From Epiperipatus broadwayi (taxonomy: Eukaryota > Onychophora > Udeonychophora > Euonychophora > Peripatidae): 64,000 nucleotides of DNA. Positions 22,001 through 31,848 of the stretch are shown here, one piece after another; the stretch's first letter is position 1; each line of letters starts with the position of its first letter. Position numbers and translations under genes: made by a program. The DNA is taken from the NCBI GenBank assembly GCA_028023455.1, contig JAQFVV010000553.1, positions 124,001 to 188,000 on the forward strand, given 5' to 3'. Under the pieces are notes generated by a model. The model saw nothing but the letters and a program-made list of their open reading frames with translations. It had not been told where the DNA came from and did no database searches.

Positions 22001-22930
22001 AGCATATTGCACTAATGTTCTATTTTATTATTCTAATTTTAAATGTTTTTATTAGTCTATAAAAATTCATACATTGCTATTACTTAGACAATTTTAATTT
22101 GCTTTTAATGTTTTCATTTCTTTCTGCACAATCGTATTTACTATCTATTTTTTTCAATTTCAAGTTTAAATCTCCTGGTTAATATAACAGACCTCAGTCC
22201 CAAAAATGGAGTACTATTACCTTTTTTTGCTTTTCCTCAATTCTGAAATTTAGATGATCATATCATTTACTTTCCTATTTAATAAAGTACACAAATATTT
22301 AAACTCATCTATATTTCCAATAAATATATCTTCATTAATTTATTATGAAGCATTACGTACTGCCTATTATTTTGACTATGAAATATTGACTTGTGTTAGT
22401 GATTGGGAGTAGAATAAGTTACTTAGAGAAATCCAACTTCTATACTTTATAATAATAAGATTTCAAAGATACTTTAATAATCTGATTGCTACAATAGATC
22501 ATTTACGCATTAATCCAAAAATAACTGCTTATTTCTGTTTTCTGAATTTATACTCTAAGACAAAACAAGTTTACCTCATTGGGTAAACTTGGACTGTTCA
22601 CTACAATTATATTTCTTTGCATGTCTGCGTTTTACTGGATCCTAACATAGGTGTCATTACTTAATCGTCAATTTTTCTATTACAACCTCCAATTCTCTTA
22701 GAAACGAATAATAATGTTACAATAGTATAATTATTTCAACTTAACATAATATGTAATTCCCACTGATTCTACAGTCTCAAATTTCGTAACTTTTGCTTGT
22801 CATGAAAAAACCATGGACCACTTCTTAGAATATAGTAGCAGATAGTTTTGCAACATGATGACAAATGTGATTTAGCATCGGTTGTAACAACTATCATAAT
22901 TTCAAAATATGGTTGAGCTTAAGCAATTTT
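22001..22930. other. AT-rich intergenic DNA, nothing recognised
   Basis: No gene or clear repeat. Confidence 0.4.
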
Positions 22931-23062
22931 TCAAGATATGCCAACAACCATCGTGCAAAGTGGAATGAATATTGCTGTACTTTATTACATACATCCGTAA
23001 GTGAAAGTGTGCATAATCTTATATTCATTCCATATTACATTACAGTTGTTGGCATATCTTGA
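22931..23062. repeat. 132-bp foldback element
   Basis: 'tcaagatatgccaacaacca' at 22931 and 'tgttggcatatcttga' ending at 23062 are inverted, as are 'tggaatgaatat' and 'atattcattcca'. MITE-like, no coding capacity. Confidence 0.75.
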
Positions 23063-23879
23063 ATCCATTACTTCTATATTTGTAAAATTATCCACACCAC
23101 ATTATTGATATTCATCACAGCACAAGCTTTTCTGTATTTTATAAGGCTGTGTATATATATATAAGCAAATGGCTTTAGTGTCCAAGAACTCATTAGAAGT
23201 TTGAGCACTAGAAAGAATAGAAATGTGCTGTGGCCCATTGACATTGCTCTGCCAACCACGTATCTATTCGACCTCACTACTCGAGGCTAAGAATATTTTG
23301 AAAAATTGGATGCTTTTATAATATCATGTTAATAATTTGATAATTAGAATTATTATCTCTTTTCTATACAATTGTAATGTTAAATATATAAATATTAAGA
23401 CATTTTACCCAGAAAATGTAGACATATATTTAAAATTTTTAGCTTTTATTCAAAAACATTGAGTCTTATAATCAGAGCTACAAGTATGATGCTTACAGTA
23501 TTAAGAGCAAGATTAATATGAATAAAAGTGAAAAATTATAAACATTTATTTACCTTTTCTGAGTTGAATGTCCTAACACTTATATATTTAGTATCATGTT
23601 GTGTAACCACTCCATTAGCACTCTGGTAGACAACATAGTATAATAACAATCAACAGTTATAATAAGATATGTAAAGTGAATTCTGTAATTTACTACATAC
23701 TTTCATCAATGAAATATATTGTAAATTTTAGTTAGAGATAGAAAAGGATAATAAGTTGATTTTTTTTTTTCAAAATTTATCCACAGATCCTTAATTAGGA
23801 ATCCTTAACTTATGACTATTTTTAATGAACCACATGTATTTTCAAAATTATCCACAAGTTATGAATAATATTTCTTAAA

Positions 23880-24170
23880 TGTAGTAATTTGCTATCTGAA
23901 AAATGATAAAGATATGTGTGAGATTGTGATCTGGGCCAACTGATGATTGCTGGTTCAGCATGAAATGTGTATCTTGGGGATCATAAATCTTTTTCATGTC
24001 TTTGATCATATGTTTATGATTACACTCCTCCACAAGGTGCTAAAAGTGGATAGAAAACAGTCTCTATTGCTTGAGAAATGGTATAGTGAAACTTACACTA
24101 CAGAAATATTATTCATTACTGGATAATCTTTAGTCTAACGAATGACAAATAAATATTATTAATATTATCC
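23880..24170 (+). repeat. Family C repeat with intact-core hammerhead
   Basis: Contains the ribozyme (23927-23984), then 'tctttttcatgtc' and 'gatcatatgttt'. After a gap come the family C tail blocks 'gtatagtgaaacttacact' and 'taatctttagtctaacgaat'. Compare 16.24-16.40 and 16.93-17.06 kb. Confidence 0.6.
23927..23984 (+). ncRNA. Hammerhead ribozyme, type I, family C (core intact)
   Basis: CUGAUGA 23940-23946, stem II UGCUG/CAGCA with a UUG-U closing mismatch, GAAA 23962-23965, short stem III AUGUGUAU, cleavage after C23973 (AUC). Stem I is CCAA/UUGG plus an outer UGAUC/GAUCA across an internal loop. The paired outer and inner halves with unpaired residues between are typical of natural hammerheads with stem I/II loop contacts. 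Confidence 0.65.
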
Positions 24171-24374
24171 ACAAGTTATTCATATTCAACTCAAGACTTT
24201 TATATCTTAGAATTATATATATATGAAAAACAAAACAAGTTTTATATACGTAAAAACCTGCTATCGCTTGTATTAATGATCAATAGATGGAGATTTACCA
24301 AGACCTCCAAACAAGCATATTTGTTTACATAAATGTCAGAGTCAATATTCACTGTCTCTTTCATTTTGCTCCAC

Positions 24375-24421
24375 CCTCAGATCAGCTGATTTCAAGTTGA
24401 TTTGCTCTCATCAGTGAAGGG
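24375..24421 (-). ncRNA. Hammerhead ribozyme, type I, with 10-nt palindromic stem III
   Basis: On minus: CCUUCA, CUGAUGA, stem II GAG/CUU around CAAAUCAA, GAA, then AUCAGCUGAU (perfect self-complement), C as cleavage nucleotide (AUC), then UGAGGG. Stem I CCUUCA/UGAGGG gives six pairs including one G-U. The sequence differs from families A-C, and the flanks are not recognised as any of them. Confidence 0.6.
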
Positions 24422-24667
24422 ATAGGAGTTAGAAACTAGACCTAAATATTAACTCCAAGCATTTATGCAAAACGTTTCTATCAGTTTGCAAGCATGAATT
24501 TTTTAGACACCTAAATGTCTTCAAACTCAGCCTATCAAACTAGATAACTATGTGGGTCTGATAACAGTTCAGTTTCTCCACATAATCAAAGCTTCTGCAA
24601 TCTATATCATTGCCAGAAAACTTTAAAGGTACATTTATGAAAAACAAAACAAGTTATATATATATAT

Positions 24668-26741
24668 TGTAACGATATATAAATATGTCGTTACATTAAT
24701 TTAAAATAAAAACTTAAAAGTTCGCAAATAAAAGTAAAAAACTAAACGCTAAAATTAAAATGTTTGTTAAACGTATATACATTCGCACAGATGCCAAACT
24801 TTAAAAATATTTTTTTTTAAAAAAACAAAAAACAAATAAGTATTTGAACGTACTTTTTTATAAAAAAAAGTACAAGATTTAAAAATAAAAACAGGTATTA
24901 ATTAATTCTTGTAATCTGTAAATGGAAATGATTGTTTATAAATTGTTTGAAAAGCAAGCTAGCCTTGGGCTCTTGTATAATTAAAATGATCTGATGAAAG
25001 ATAGATAAGAAAATAAAGAGAAATTAGCTTGACCAATGGAAGCACTAAGCCTTGGCTCGGACCCTAATGAAAGTGATGGATTACTGACGTTTTGTTGATT
25101 GAATCCGTGTGGATAATATAAAAAGGGAAATACAGTTTTTTCTGACAGTTCCAGCGTTTTGTGTTTGAGAGATGTGGTAGGACGCACATACCACACTCTC
25201 TGTATAAAAAAAAAATGAAAAGACTGCGATACCTTGAACCAGCTATTGCCATCTCCAGAACATTATCTTCCAATGGAGGCGTCGTGGGAATTAAAAGCAG
25301 AAACCTGGACTCTTCTACCATGAGCTATGAACTTTACAAATTAACAACAACAAAAAAAAGTAATTAAGAACTTTCGTCATTGTTTTTTTTTAAAGATTCA
25401 GCTAATTTAAATTTTAAAATGAACTTTTATTTGATTTTCAAATTAATAATTGATTGTTTAAATTTATATAGTTAAGTTTTGCTAAAATCATTTCCATTTT
25501 TATTATTTTTATTTGTAATAATATTTATTGTAGAAATTATTAAATGCATTACATTTAAGTTGGGTATAGACGTTGCAGAGATTCATTAGCGGTTGATTAT
25601 GTTGTGGTTTCCATGGTCGATTAGAACATATAAGTCAACAATGTCACTGCGGTGTCTTATGATGAACACCAAAGGGTCTCCTGTATTCCCTCAGCAATTG
25701 ACGTTATCGATTGAATTTGTATTTTGATCGGTTGTATTTAATTTGGAATGTTTTTGACCGTGGAATCTGTGTAGCCGATCTATACTCGACATTATAAAAC
25801 AAATTGTATAAAAATAATCTATGCGAACGTATTTAAATGTTAAATTTAAGTCGGGCGTGAATGGCTATATAGTTTTGTAAAGTTATATTAAGGGAGGGTA
25901 ATCTTAGGTTATTCATTTCGTAGTTGAATTGGTTCAATGGATTGGATATATTTGTGTAATTGTAGATGTAGTATGAGATCCGCTACAGGCAGGATTATAT
26001 ATATACACCACACACCTTCTGTTTGCCTATGGATGGGTTTGTAAGACGGCAAAGGACCGCAGTCCATTCCTATGGAGTTTTGTTTATTGTTCTACTTGCC
26101 AACAGATGTAACATTCCTGTTGGTGGAGAGACAATGTCTTCTCTAACTCTACTTACTGATCAGATGTACATTCCTGATGGTATAGTATTTTGTGTTGTCA
26201 TATTTTCATGCTACATTGAATACATAAATGTATCAGATGGATTGGCGCCAGTTTGATTGCGAAATTTGTTGCCTAAGGTTAAATCAGGGAAGAATATTTT
26301 CTTTTCAAATGCAGATCTATGTAGTCTATTCATACTCGACTCCCTAAATAAATATTAAACTCATGGTTGTAATTTACTTAAATGTAAAACTAAAGATTAA
26401 TAGAAAAATCTAAAAGGTTGAATCTTTTCCTCAAAATTTAAATGTTATTTTATATGTGCGTAAATAAATATTTTTATGTGTTGATTTCTGGCAGTGGCTT
26501 TTATTCTTTTATATTTAAGATATAAAATTTATATTTTATTATCTCTGCGTCTCCACTGAGCTAGTGACTTGGGCTAATGATGCGAATATTTAAATAAAGT
26601 GGAATCTTAACAGCGCGTATCTGCCTACTCTATAAATTTTTCTAGGTTTAAATGCCTAGATGGTGCTCTGTAGAGCAGATATCGTAGTTTGCAGTTAGAT
26701 TTGATCTTCACTTTGCATTTCGATCGTTATAATATATATAT
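24668..26741. mobile_element. Possible ~2.07-kb TIR element or solo LTR-like unit (uncertain)
   Basis: The left edge reads 'tatattgtaacgat' and the right edge 'atcgttataatata' (26724-26741), roughly inverted. The interior is less AT-rich than its surroundings and includes a TATA-like 'ataatataaaaaggg' (25114-25128) after 'tgacgt'. There is no RT, integrase or transposase. Open frames at 25161-25367 and 26023-26256 have no recognisable domain. The 28-nt inverted repeat at the left edge (24668-24695) could itself be the whole signal. Confidence 0.25.
25114..25128 (+). promoter_or_regulatory. TATA-box-like element
   Basis: 'ataatataaaaaggg' lies ~30 bp downstream of 'ttactgacgt' (CRE-like). No confirmed gene follows. 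Confidence 0.25.
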
Positions 26742-26817
26742 AAAATCAAACGGATTTAATACTTAGGGAGTCTCTCTCAAGGCTGAGATTACTGGAAAAA
26801 GTTTTGTTTCTATAGTA

Positions 26818-27062
26818 TTATGTGATGTGATGCACTGTGACTCTCCTTATACAGAGTCAGGAATCTCTCAGCAACTACGCCCAGAGAAATCTGTTAGCCA
26901 CTTTACCTTCCCTTTCCATTCTCCACTCTAAGTTTTCCCATAATCTGCTCCATCCCATTTCCACAACAAAATCTTGTCAACTCCATGGCCTTCATATCTA
27001 AATCTCCTTTATCTTTTCCCAAACCCAGCATAAAAACCAATAACTCAATCGTTTAATTGCTG
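26818..27062 (-). pseudogene. LINE-2 3' end, 5'-truncated
   Basis: On plus: 'tgtgatgtgatgcactgtg', 'agtcaggaatctctcagcaa', 'ctgttagccactttaccttc', then the reverse complement of the last codons of the LINE-2 ORF at 50.59 kb. The element's 3' tail is (ACATC)n on minus. About 100 bp to its right a family B hammerhead repeat in the same sense begins. Confidence 0.8.
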
Positions 27063-27254
27063 TACCTGCCCTCTAATAGAGAATATAAATAATTGACAGC
27101 AATGATATTGCAAATTGTTAGCTGTCTTACTGTTTAGTCAAAATGATCGCATATAGACGTATACTGTACACAGATTTTCAAGCACCCTTCAACTATCCAC
27201 ACTATCTCATACAACTGATACACATGACCACACACATGTAGAAAAGATAAATAA

Positions 27255-27313
27255 TCACCCATATACGTATTTCGCACTAAACCAGCACTCGTCAGTTGGT
27301 CCAGATTATCATC
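27255..27313 (-). ncRNA. Hammerhead ribozyme, type I, family B (core intact, CUGACGA)
   Basis: On minus: ACCAA, CUGACGA (position 7 is free in the consensus), stem II GUGCU/AGUGC with wobble pairs, GAAA, AUACGUAU, A. The 3' stem I strand reads UGGGU, so one pair of five is lost. Outer stem I GAUAAUC/GAUUAU is kept. Confidence 0.6.
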
Positions 27314-27386
27314 TCCCACACATATATAATCAGTGCTCAGTTTCTTAATATAAACTGAGCACTGATTATATTTGTGGGAGATGATA

Positions 27387-27450
27387 ATCTGGTCTAGATT
27401 ACCAACTGATGAGTGCTGGTTTATCACGAAATACGAATATCAGTTGCATG
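27387..27450 (+). ncRNA. Hammerhead ribozyme relic, family B
   Basis: ACCAA, CUGAUGA, GUGCUGGUUUAUCAC, GAAA are kept. Stem III (AUACGAAU) and the 3' stem I strand (UCAGUUG instead of UUGGU) are broken. Likely inactive. Confidence 0.55.
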
Positions 27451-28509
27451 AGATAGTGTGGATAGTTTGGTGCTTGAAAATCTGAGTTCAAATCCCCTAT
27501 ACTTACAATTCAACTCCCAGGTTTGTGAAGAGTGCCTGGTTTTCAAATATTTACATATACTGTACATAACTCTGTATACATGCACACACAAAAACACTAC
27601 AAGTAACTAATACGCCATTTTATAGTAAAATATTCCGAAATTTGAAATTCAAATACAAAGATACAGTGATAAAAGAATAAGCTGCGGAAATAAGTAATAG
27701 AATTCTAGAATAATATATAAATCGCTACATTATTTATAATAAACAAAAAGACGACTATTACTTGGAAAACTCATGTTTAATACATATACTTCTTTAGAAA
27801 AGAAAAAAAAATGCTTTATCCATTTCTGGGAAATGTTTTTGCAATGCACATATTAAAAAGTTTACTATTTCGTAGGGAATATCTGACAAGGTTAATGGTG
27901 GAAGTCATGTGACTATATTTTTGACAAGGCTAATGGTGAAAGTCACATGATCGTATTTGCTTCAGGCTTTTTGTAAAAATTCGGCCCAGTACAAATATTT
28001 GCTTAATTAAAAGAGTAATGAAAAAGAAATGATGAAGTGAAACAAAATGTTTTTTTTTTAAAATTAACCCTTTAAAAGCCTATTCTATGCTATATTTTAA
28101 AAGTTATAAATGTTTGGGATTAAAATTTTTTTTGATTAGTCATTTTATATCCTCGGTCTAAAGATAAATTCTACGCACACAATGATTCTCTTCCCATTTT
28201 TCTTTAAATTGAAGTAACTACAACTATTTATTCCCAAGTTCATTTTTACAAACGTTTACAATTAATTCTTTAACAAATTTTATCTCGATTGAAAATCGGT
28301 GGAGAAAATCACGTGATATTTCAATCGCTCATTTTTATAATGAAAACGTTTATTTTTAAAACAGCAATTTATGCCTATTGTTTAATTACAAAATTATTTA
28401 TTTATAAAATATAGGGTATATAAGCTCAGACTTTCACATCAACCACCACTCTCCACAATATCTCATAACACTGATACACTCGAATACATATATGTTGAAA
28501 AGATAAATA

Positions 28510-28573
28510 ATCACCAATAGATGTATTTCATGCTAAACCAGCAATCATCAGTTGGTCCAGATTACCATCTCTA
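28510..28573 (-). ncRNA. Hammerhead ribozyme, type I, family B (core intact)
   Basis: On minus: GGUAAUC, bulge, ACCAA, CUGAUGA, UUGCU/AGCAU, GAAA, AUACAUCU, A, UUGGU, GAUUA. Stem I complete. Stem III is weaker than AUACGUAU. Confidence 0.65.
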
Positions 28574-28705
28574 CACATATATGTCATAAGTGCTCAGATA
28601 CCTATTAAGATAGCCAAACCTCATACTTTAATGGACAGGCTTCAATCTACACCACACTCCAACTCTTCAACCGTCCATCCAATTGAAAATCTGATGATGT
28701 GTAGA

Positions 28706-28770
28706 GATGGTAATCTGGACCAAATGATGATTACTGGTTTAGCATGAAATACGTATATTGGTGATTATTT
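28706..28770 (+). ncRNA. Hammerhead ribozyme, family B, upstream copy of dimer (C3 to A)
   Basis: Stem I ACCAA/UUGGU, GAAA, stem III AUACGUAU and the cleavage site (after 28757) are intact, but the core reads AUGAUGA. Loss of the invariant C3 should abolish cleavage. Confidence 0.75.
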
Positions 28771-29180
28771 ATCTTTTCAACATACATGTGTTCGAGTGTA
28801 TCAGTGTTATGAGATATTGTGGAGAATGATGGTTGGTGTGAAAGTCTGTGCTTATACACCCTATATATTACATATATAGACACAGGTATATTATAAGCCT
28901 TTGTGTTTCAGTTATTACATAGTAGAGATGTCTGCCCATCCTGTGTATATGTGTTAAATGGATTATGTCTTGTACATGAGGGGCCAGATTGACTTTAGGT
29001 TAACATGGGTGTGACAAGAATCTTGGCCTTGGGGTGGCCTTTGAGCATTCCATCATCATATTTTCAATTGGATGGACGGTTGAAGAGTTGGAGTGCAGTG
29101 TAGATTGAAGCCTGTCCATTAAAGTATGAGGTTTGGCTATCTTAATATATATCTGAGCATTTATGGCATATATGTGTAGA

Positions 29181-29245
29181 GATGGTAATCTGGACCAACT
29201 GATGATTGCTGGTTTAGCATGAAATACATATATTGGTGATTATTT
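29181..29245 (+). ncRNA. Hammerhead ribozyme, type I, family B, downstream copy of dimer (intact)
   Basis: ACCAA (29194-29198), CUGAUGA (29199-29205), UUGCU/AGCAU, GAAA (29221-29224), AUACAUAU, cleavage after A29232, UUGGU (29233-29237). Outer stem I GGUAAUC/GAUUAU. Complete core. Confidence 0.75.
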
Positions 29246-29561
29246 ATCTTTTCAACACATATGTGTTCGAGTGTATCAGTGTTATGAGATATTGTGGAGA
29301 GTGGTGGTTTGTGTGAAAGTCTGTGCTTATATACCCTATATATTACATATATAGACACAGGTATATTATAAGCCTTTGTGTTTCAGTTATTATATATAAA
29401 GAAATTTTTCATAAATAAAGTGCATATGTCATTATAAAATAGGTGAACTAAAAAATAATTCCATGAATTAATTATAATAATTTAGCATCTTCTTTTCACT
29501 TCATATGTTCTTTTTTTTCTTTTTTAACAAGTACCATATTTTCTTTTTATTAAAATGGTAT

Positions 29562-29895
29562 ATGGTGCGATGCACTGTGGCTTTTCCTTATTTGAAGTCA
29601 GGAATCTCTCAGCCACTATGCTCAGAGAAACCTGTTAGCTACTTTCCCTTCCCTTTCGATTCCCACACACTGAGTTTTTCCTATATTCTTCTCTATCCTG
29701 CTCCATGCCATTTATAATCTTTGTCAACTCCATGACCTTTATACCTAAATACCCCTTATCTTTTCCCAAACCCAGCAAAAAACCAAGAACCCACTTTCTA
29801 TATAATCACTTTGGTTATATTTATTCTTTCACAATTTCATTATTTGTACCCTTTCTGCTTGCAGGCATTTATATTCAATTAACAGAAGCCTAATA
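29562..29895 (-). pseudogene. LINE-2 3' end, 5'-truncated, joined to family A
   Basis: On plus it starts 'ggtgcgatgcactgtggc', passes 'agtcaggaatctctcagcc' and 'ctgttagctactttc', and continues to the reverse complement of the CRL.I.C zinc-knuckle region of LINE-2 ('gcatttatattcaattaaca'). It breaks at ~29895, where family A (same strand sense, minus) starts within ~8 bp. Confidence 0.8.
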
Positions 29896-29900
29896 TTTTT

Positions 29901-30390
29901 TTAGCAAACTCTCCATACAGTACTACAGTACTGCATCCAGTGCAAGCCTTAGTAATTAATGGATGCAAGAAGATTTGAGAAATAAATCCTTATCTAGTGA
30001 CTACTCATCCAATATTCCCAGACCAGTTTCTAGCTTGTTCTTCTTATTAGTGAGGAGTCTTGTATCTGAGAGATCTGGGTTTGAATCTTAAAAATCTAGT
30101 GCAACTCACCAGCAGACACTCTTTACCTATTTATTTTACTATAAAGCTACAGGTCCAAGATGAAAAGACAATAATGTTTTCCATACAAGCTCACTCCATT
30201 GTATAGTCATATAGATCTGAACTCAGTTCAGTATCTATACCTTTTGGTGTTTATCCCACTCAACATCATCCTAATACCAGTATTGGTATAAAAACCACTA
30301 AAACATCAGATAATCACTATTTATTATGCGAATATAAACTGTTAAAACAGTAGCAAACGCTCAGTACAGTTGTGTCATGCTTTTGTATAT
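29901..30390 (-). repeat. Family A hammerhead repeat, 1.1 units in tandem
   Basis: 'agcaaactctccatacag' at 29903 recurs as 'agcaaacgctcagtacag' at 30352, period 449 bp; the second unit ends near 30385. Sense minus. The ribozyme at 30007-30055 is dead: the core reads CUAAUAA. Confidence 0.8.
30007..30055 (-). ncRNA. Hammerhead ribozyme relic, family A
   Basis: On minus: CCUCA, CUAAUAA (G5 and G8 both changed to A), GAAA, ACUGGU, C, UGGGAA. Stem I remains but the core is destroyed. Confidence 0.6.
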
Positions 30391-30984
30391 TTCTATAACT
30401 TTCCTTGATAAGTGACAGTTATTATTTCTTTATATTATCATTTTGAAGTGATCTATTTAAAATTATAGAATATTTGTTCTATAAAACAACTCCACTTTAC
30501 ACCATTACAAATACTTCCATTTTTCTAAATGAATCATTTTAAAGTATTAAATTCTTTTGTTTCTTTCTGCTTTGTCTCAACCGAAAAGGTAGTGGACAGT
30601 TGTTTCTTTTTGCATCAACTATATGTGTAATTAACCTCAATACAGCAACAGTTATGTTCTTATTAAATTCTTCAAGTCAAATCTGTTAATATTTTAAGCT
30701 GATTTTCAAATGCTGATTTCAGTTCATTAAAATATTTTAAAAGATTAAGGATGTCAACTGCGATTTGATAAAATTGTTAATAATAAAACATTGTATTTAG
30801 GGGGGTGAGAGGTGTTCATTTATTTATTTTTTAAAGTAGAAGAAATGTATATATTAATTACTCCAAATAAATAATCAATTAAAGCAAATATTTATTTAAT
30901 TTTTGCCTGAATTTTGTAAGGTTTCAAACTTTGAAGTTACTCAAATGATTTACTTGATAAAACATGCTTATAACCAAAAAAGAG
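30391..30984. other. AT-rich intergenic DNA, nothing recognised
   Basis: No gene or clear repeat. Confidence 0.4.
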
Positions 30985-31255
30985 AAAGAAGATGAGCGAC
31001 AAAGACTAGATAGAGTGACTAAAAGGAAGAGAAAATGAAAGAGAGAGAATGTATATGAGGAGAGTTAGCGAGAGTGAAAGAGAGAACAAATAAAAGAGTG
31101 AGGGAGAATAAAAAAGACAATGACAGAAAGTTAAGAGAATGAGAGTAAGAGGAAAAGGGAGAAAGAAAGGAGAGAGAAAGTAAAAAAAATAAAAGAGTGA
31201 GAAAGTGAGGGGGTTAGAGAGGGAGAATGAGTGAGAGATGAGAAAATTCCTGAAC
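30985..31255. repeat. GA-rich low-complexity tract 1
   Basis: Plus strand is almost entirely purine (gaga, aaag, gtga). 'aagacaatgacagaaagt' here recurs in tract 2 (31530-31830), so the two are copies separated by 270 bp of unique DNA. It creates a false Ser/Phe/Leu-rich frame on minus. Confidence 0.85.
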
Positions 31256-31529
31256 CAGATAGGAATCTAGATAGTTTTATTCTGTAGAAATTAATATGAA
31301 CACATTGCTTAAATATTCAACCAATAGTTAACATGATTTAGCCAACAGCAGACAAATAAATGGCCACATAGTGAGCCAATGTACTGCTAAACATCTAGGA
31401 TATCAACTTTTAACCACTTGGATTTGTAAGCAGCAACTATGATTCAAAACACCACTGGTGAATCTAGCTATATGGCATAAGAGCAAGAAGTTATGAATGG
31501 ATATGGTATATGGTATGTCAAGAAACTTT

Positions 31530-31830
31530 TGAGTGAGAGAGGGTGAAAAAGACAATGACAGAAAGTGAGAGATATTGAGAGAATGAGAACATAAGAGAAT
31601 GAGAAAGAGTGATCAGGAAAAAAAAAGGTAAGATAAAAAGAGAAAAAAGAGAGTAAGAAAAATAGAACAAGAAAATGACATAGTGACAGAAAGGGGGAGA
31701 GAGAGAAAAAGAGAGAAGAGAGAATGAAAGTAAAAAAGAGTGAGGAGAGTCAGTGCAAGTGAGAAAGAGTGAAGAAAAATAATGAGAAAGAGAAAATGAG
31801 AGAATAAGAAAGTGAGAGCTAGAAATATAA
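31530..31830. repeat. GA-rich low-complexity tract 2
   Basis: Purine-rich, related to tract 1, directly upstream of the RTE-like LINE. Confidence 0.85.
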
Positions 31831-31848
31831 AAAAAACAGAGCATAATT

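Larger units (their letters stand above)
27172..27495. repeat. Family B hammerhead repeat, inverted dimer
   Basis: The minus-sense half runs from 'agattttcaagcacccttca' to 'cagtgctcagttt'. The plus-sense half runs from 'aaactgagcactg' to 'gagttcaaatcccc'. The centre near 27343 is 'cttaatat'. Each half ends in the tRNA-like B box and carries one ribozyme. Confidence 0.85.
28415..29395. repeat. Family B hammerhead repeat: inverted copy plus head-to-tail dimer
   Basis: 28415-28695 is a minus-sense copy with a ribozyme. From 28696 the plus-sense array holds two ribozymes exactly 475 bp apart (gatggtaatc at 28706 and 29181). The post-ribozyme segment is duplicated: 'ccctatatattacatatata' through 'tttgtgtttcagttatta' at 28859-28920 and again at 29334-29395. 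The ribozyme-to-ribozyme monomer is 28758-29232. Confidence 0.9.

Noticed and set aside
26023-26256. 77-codon open frame (MPMDGFVRRQ...), and the 'ggcgcca' near its end as an LTR primer-binding site
   Set aside because: No gag/pol or paired LTR in reach; the short match to a primer-binding site is not enough.
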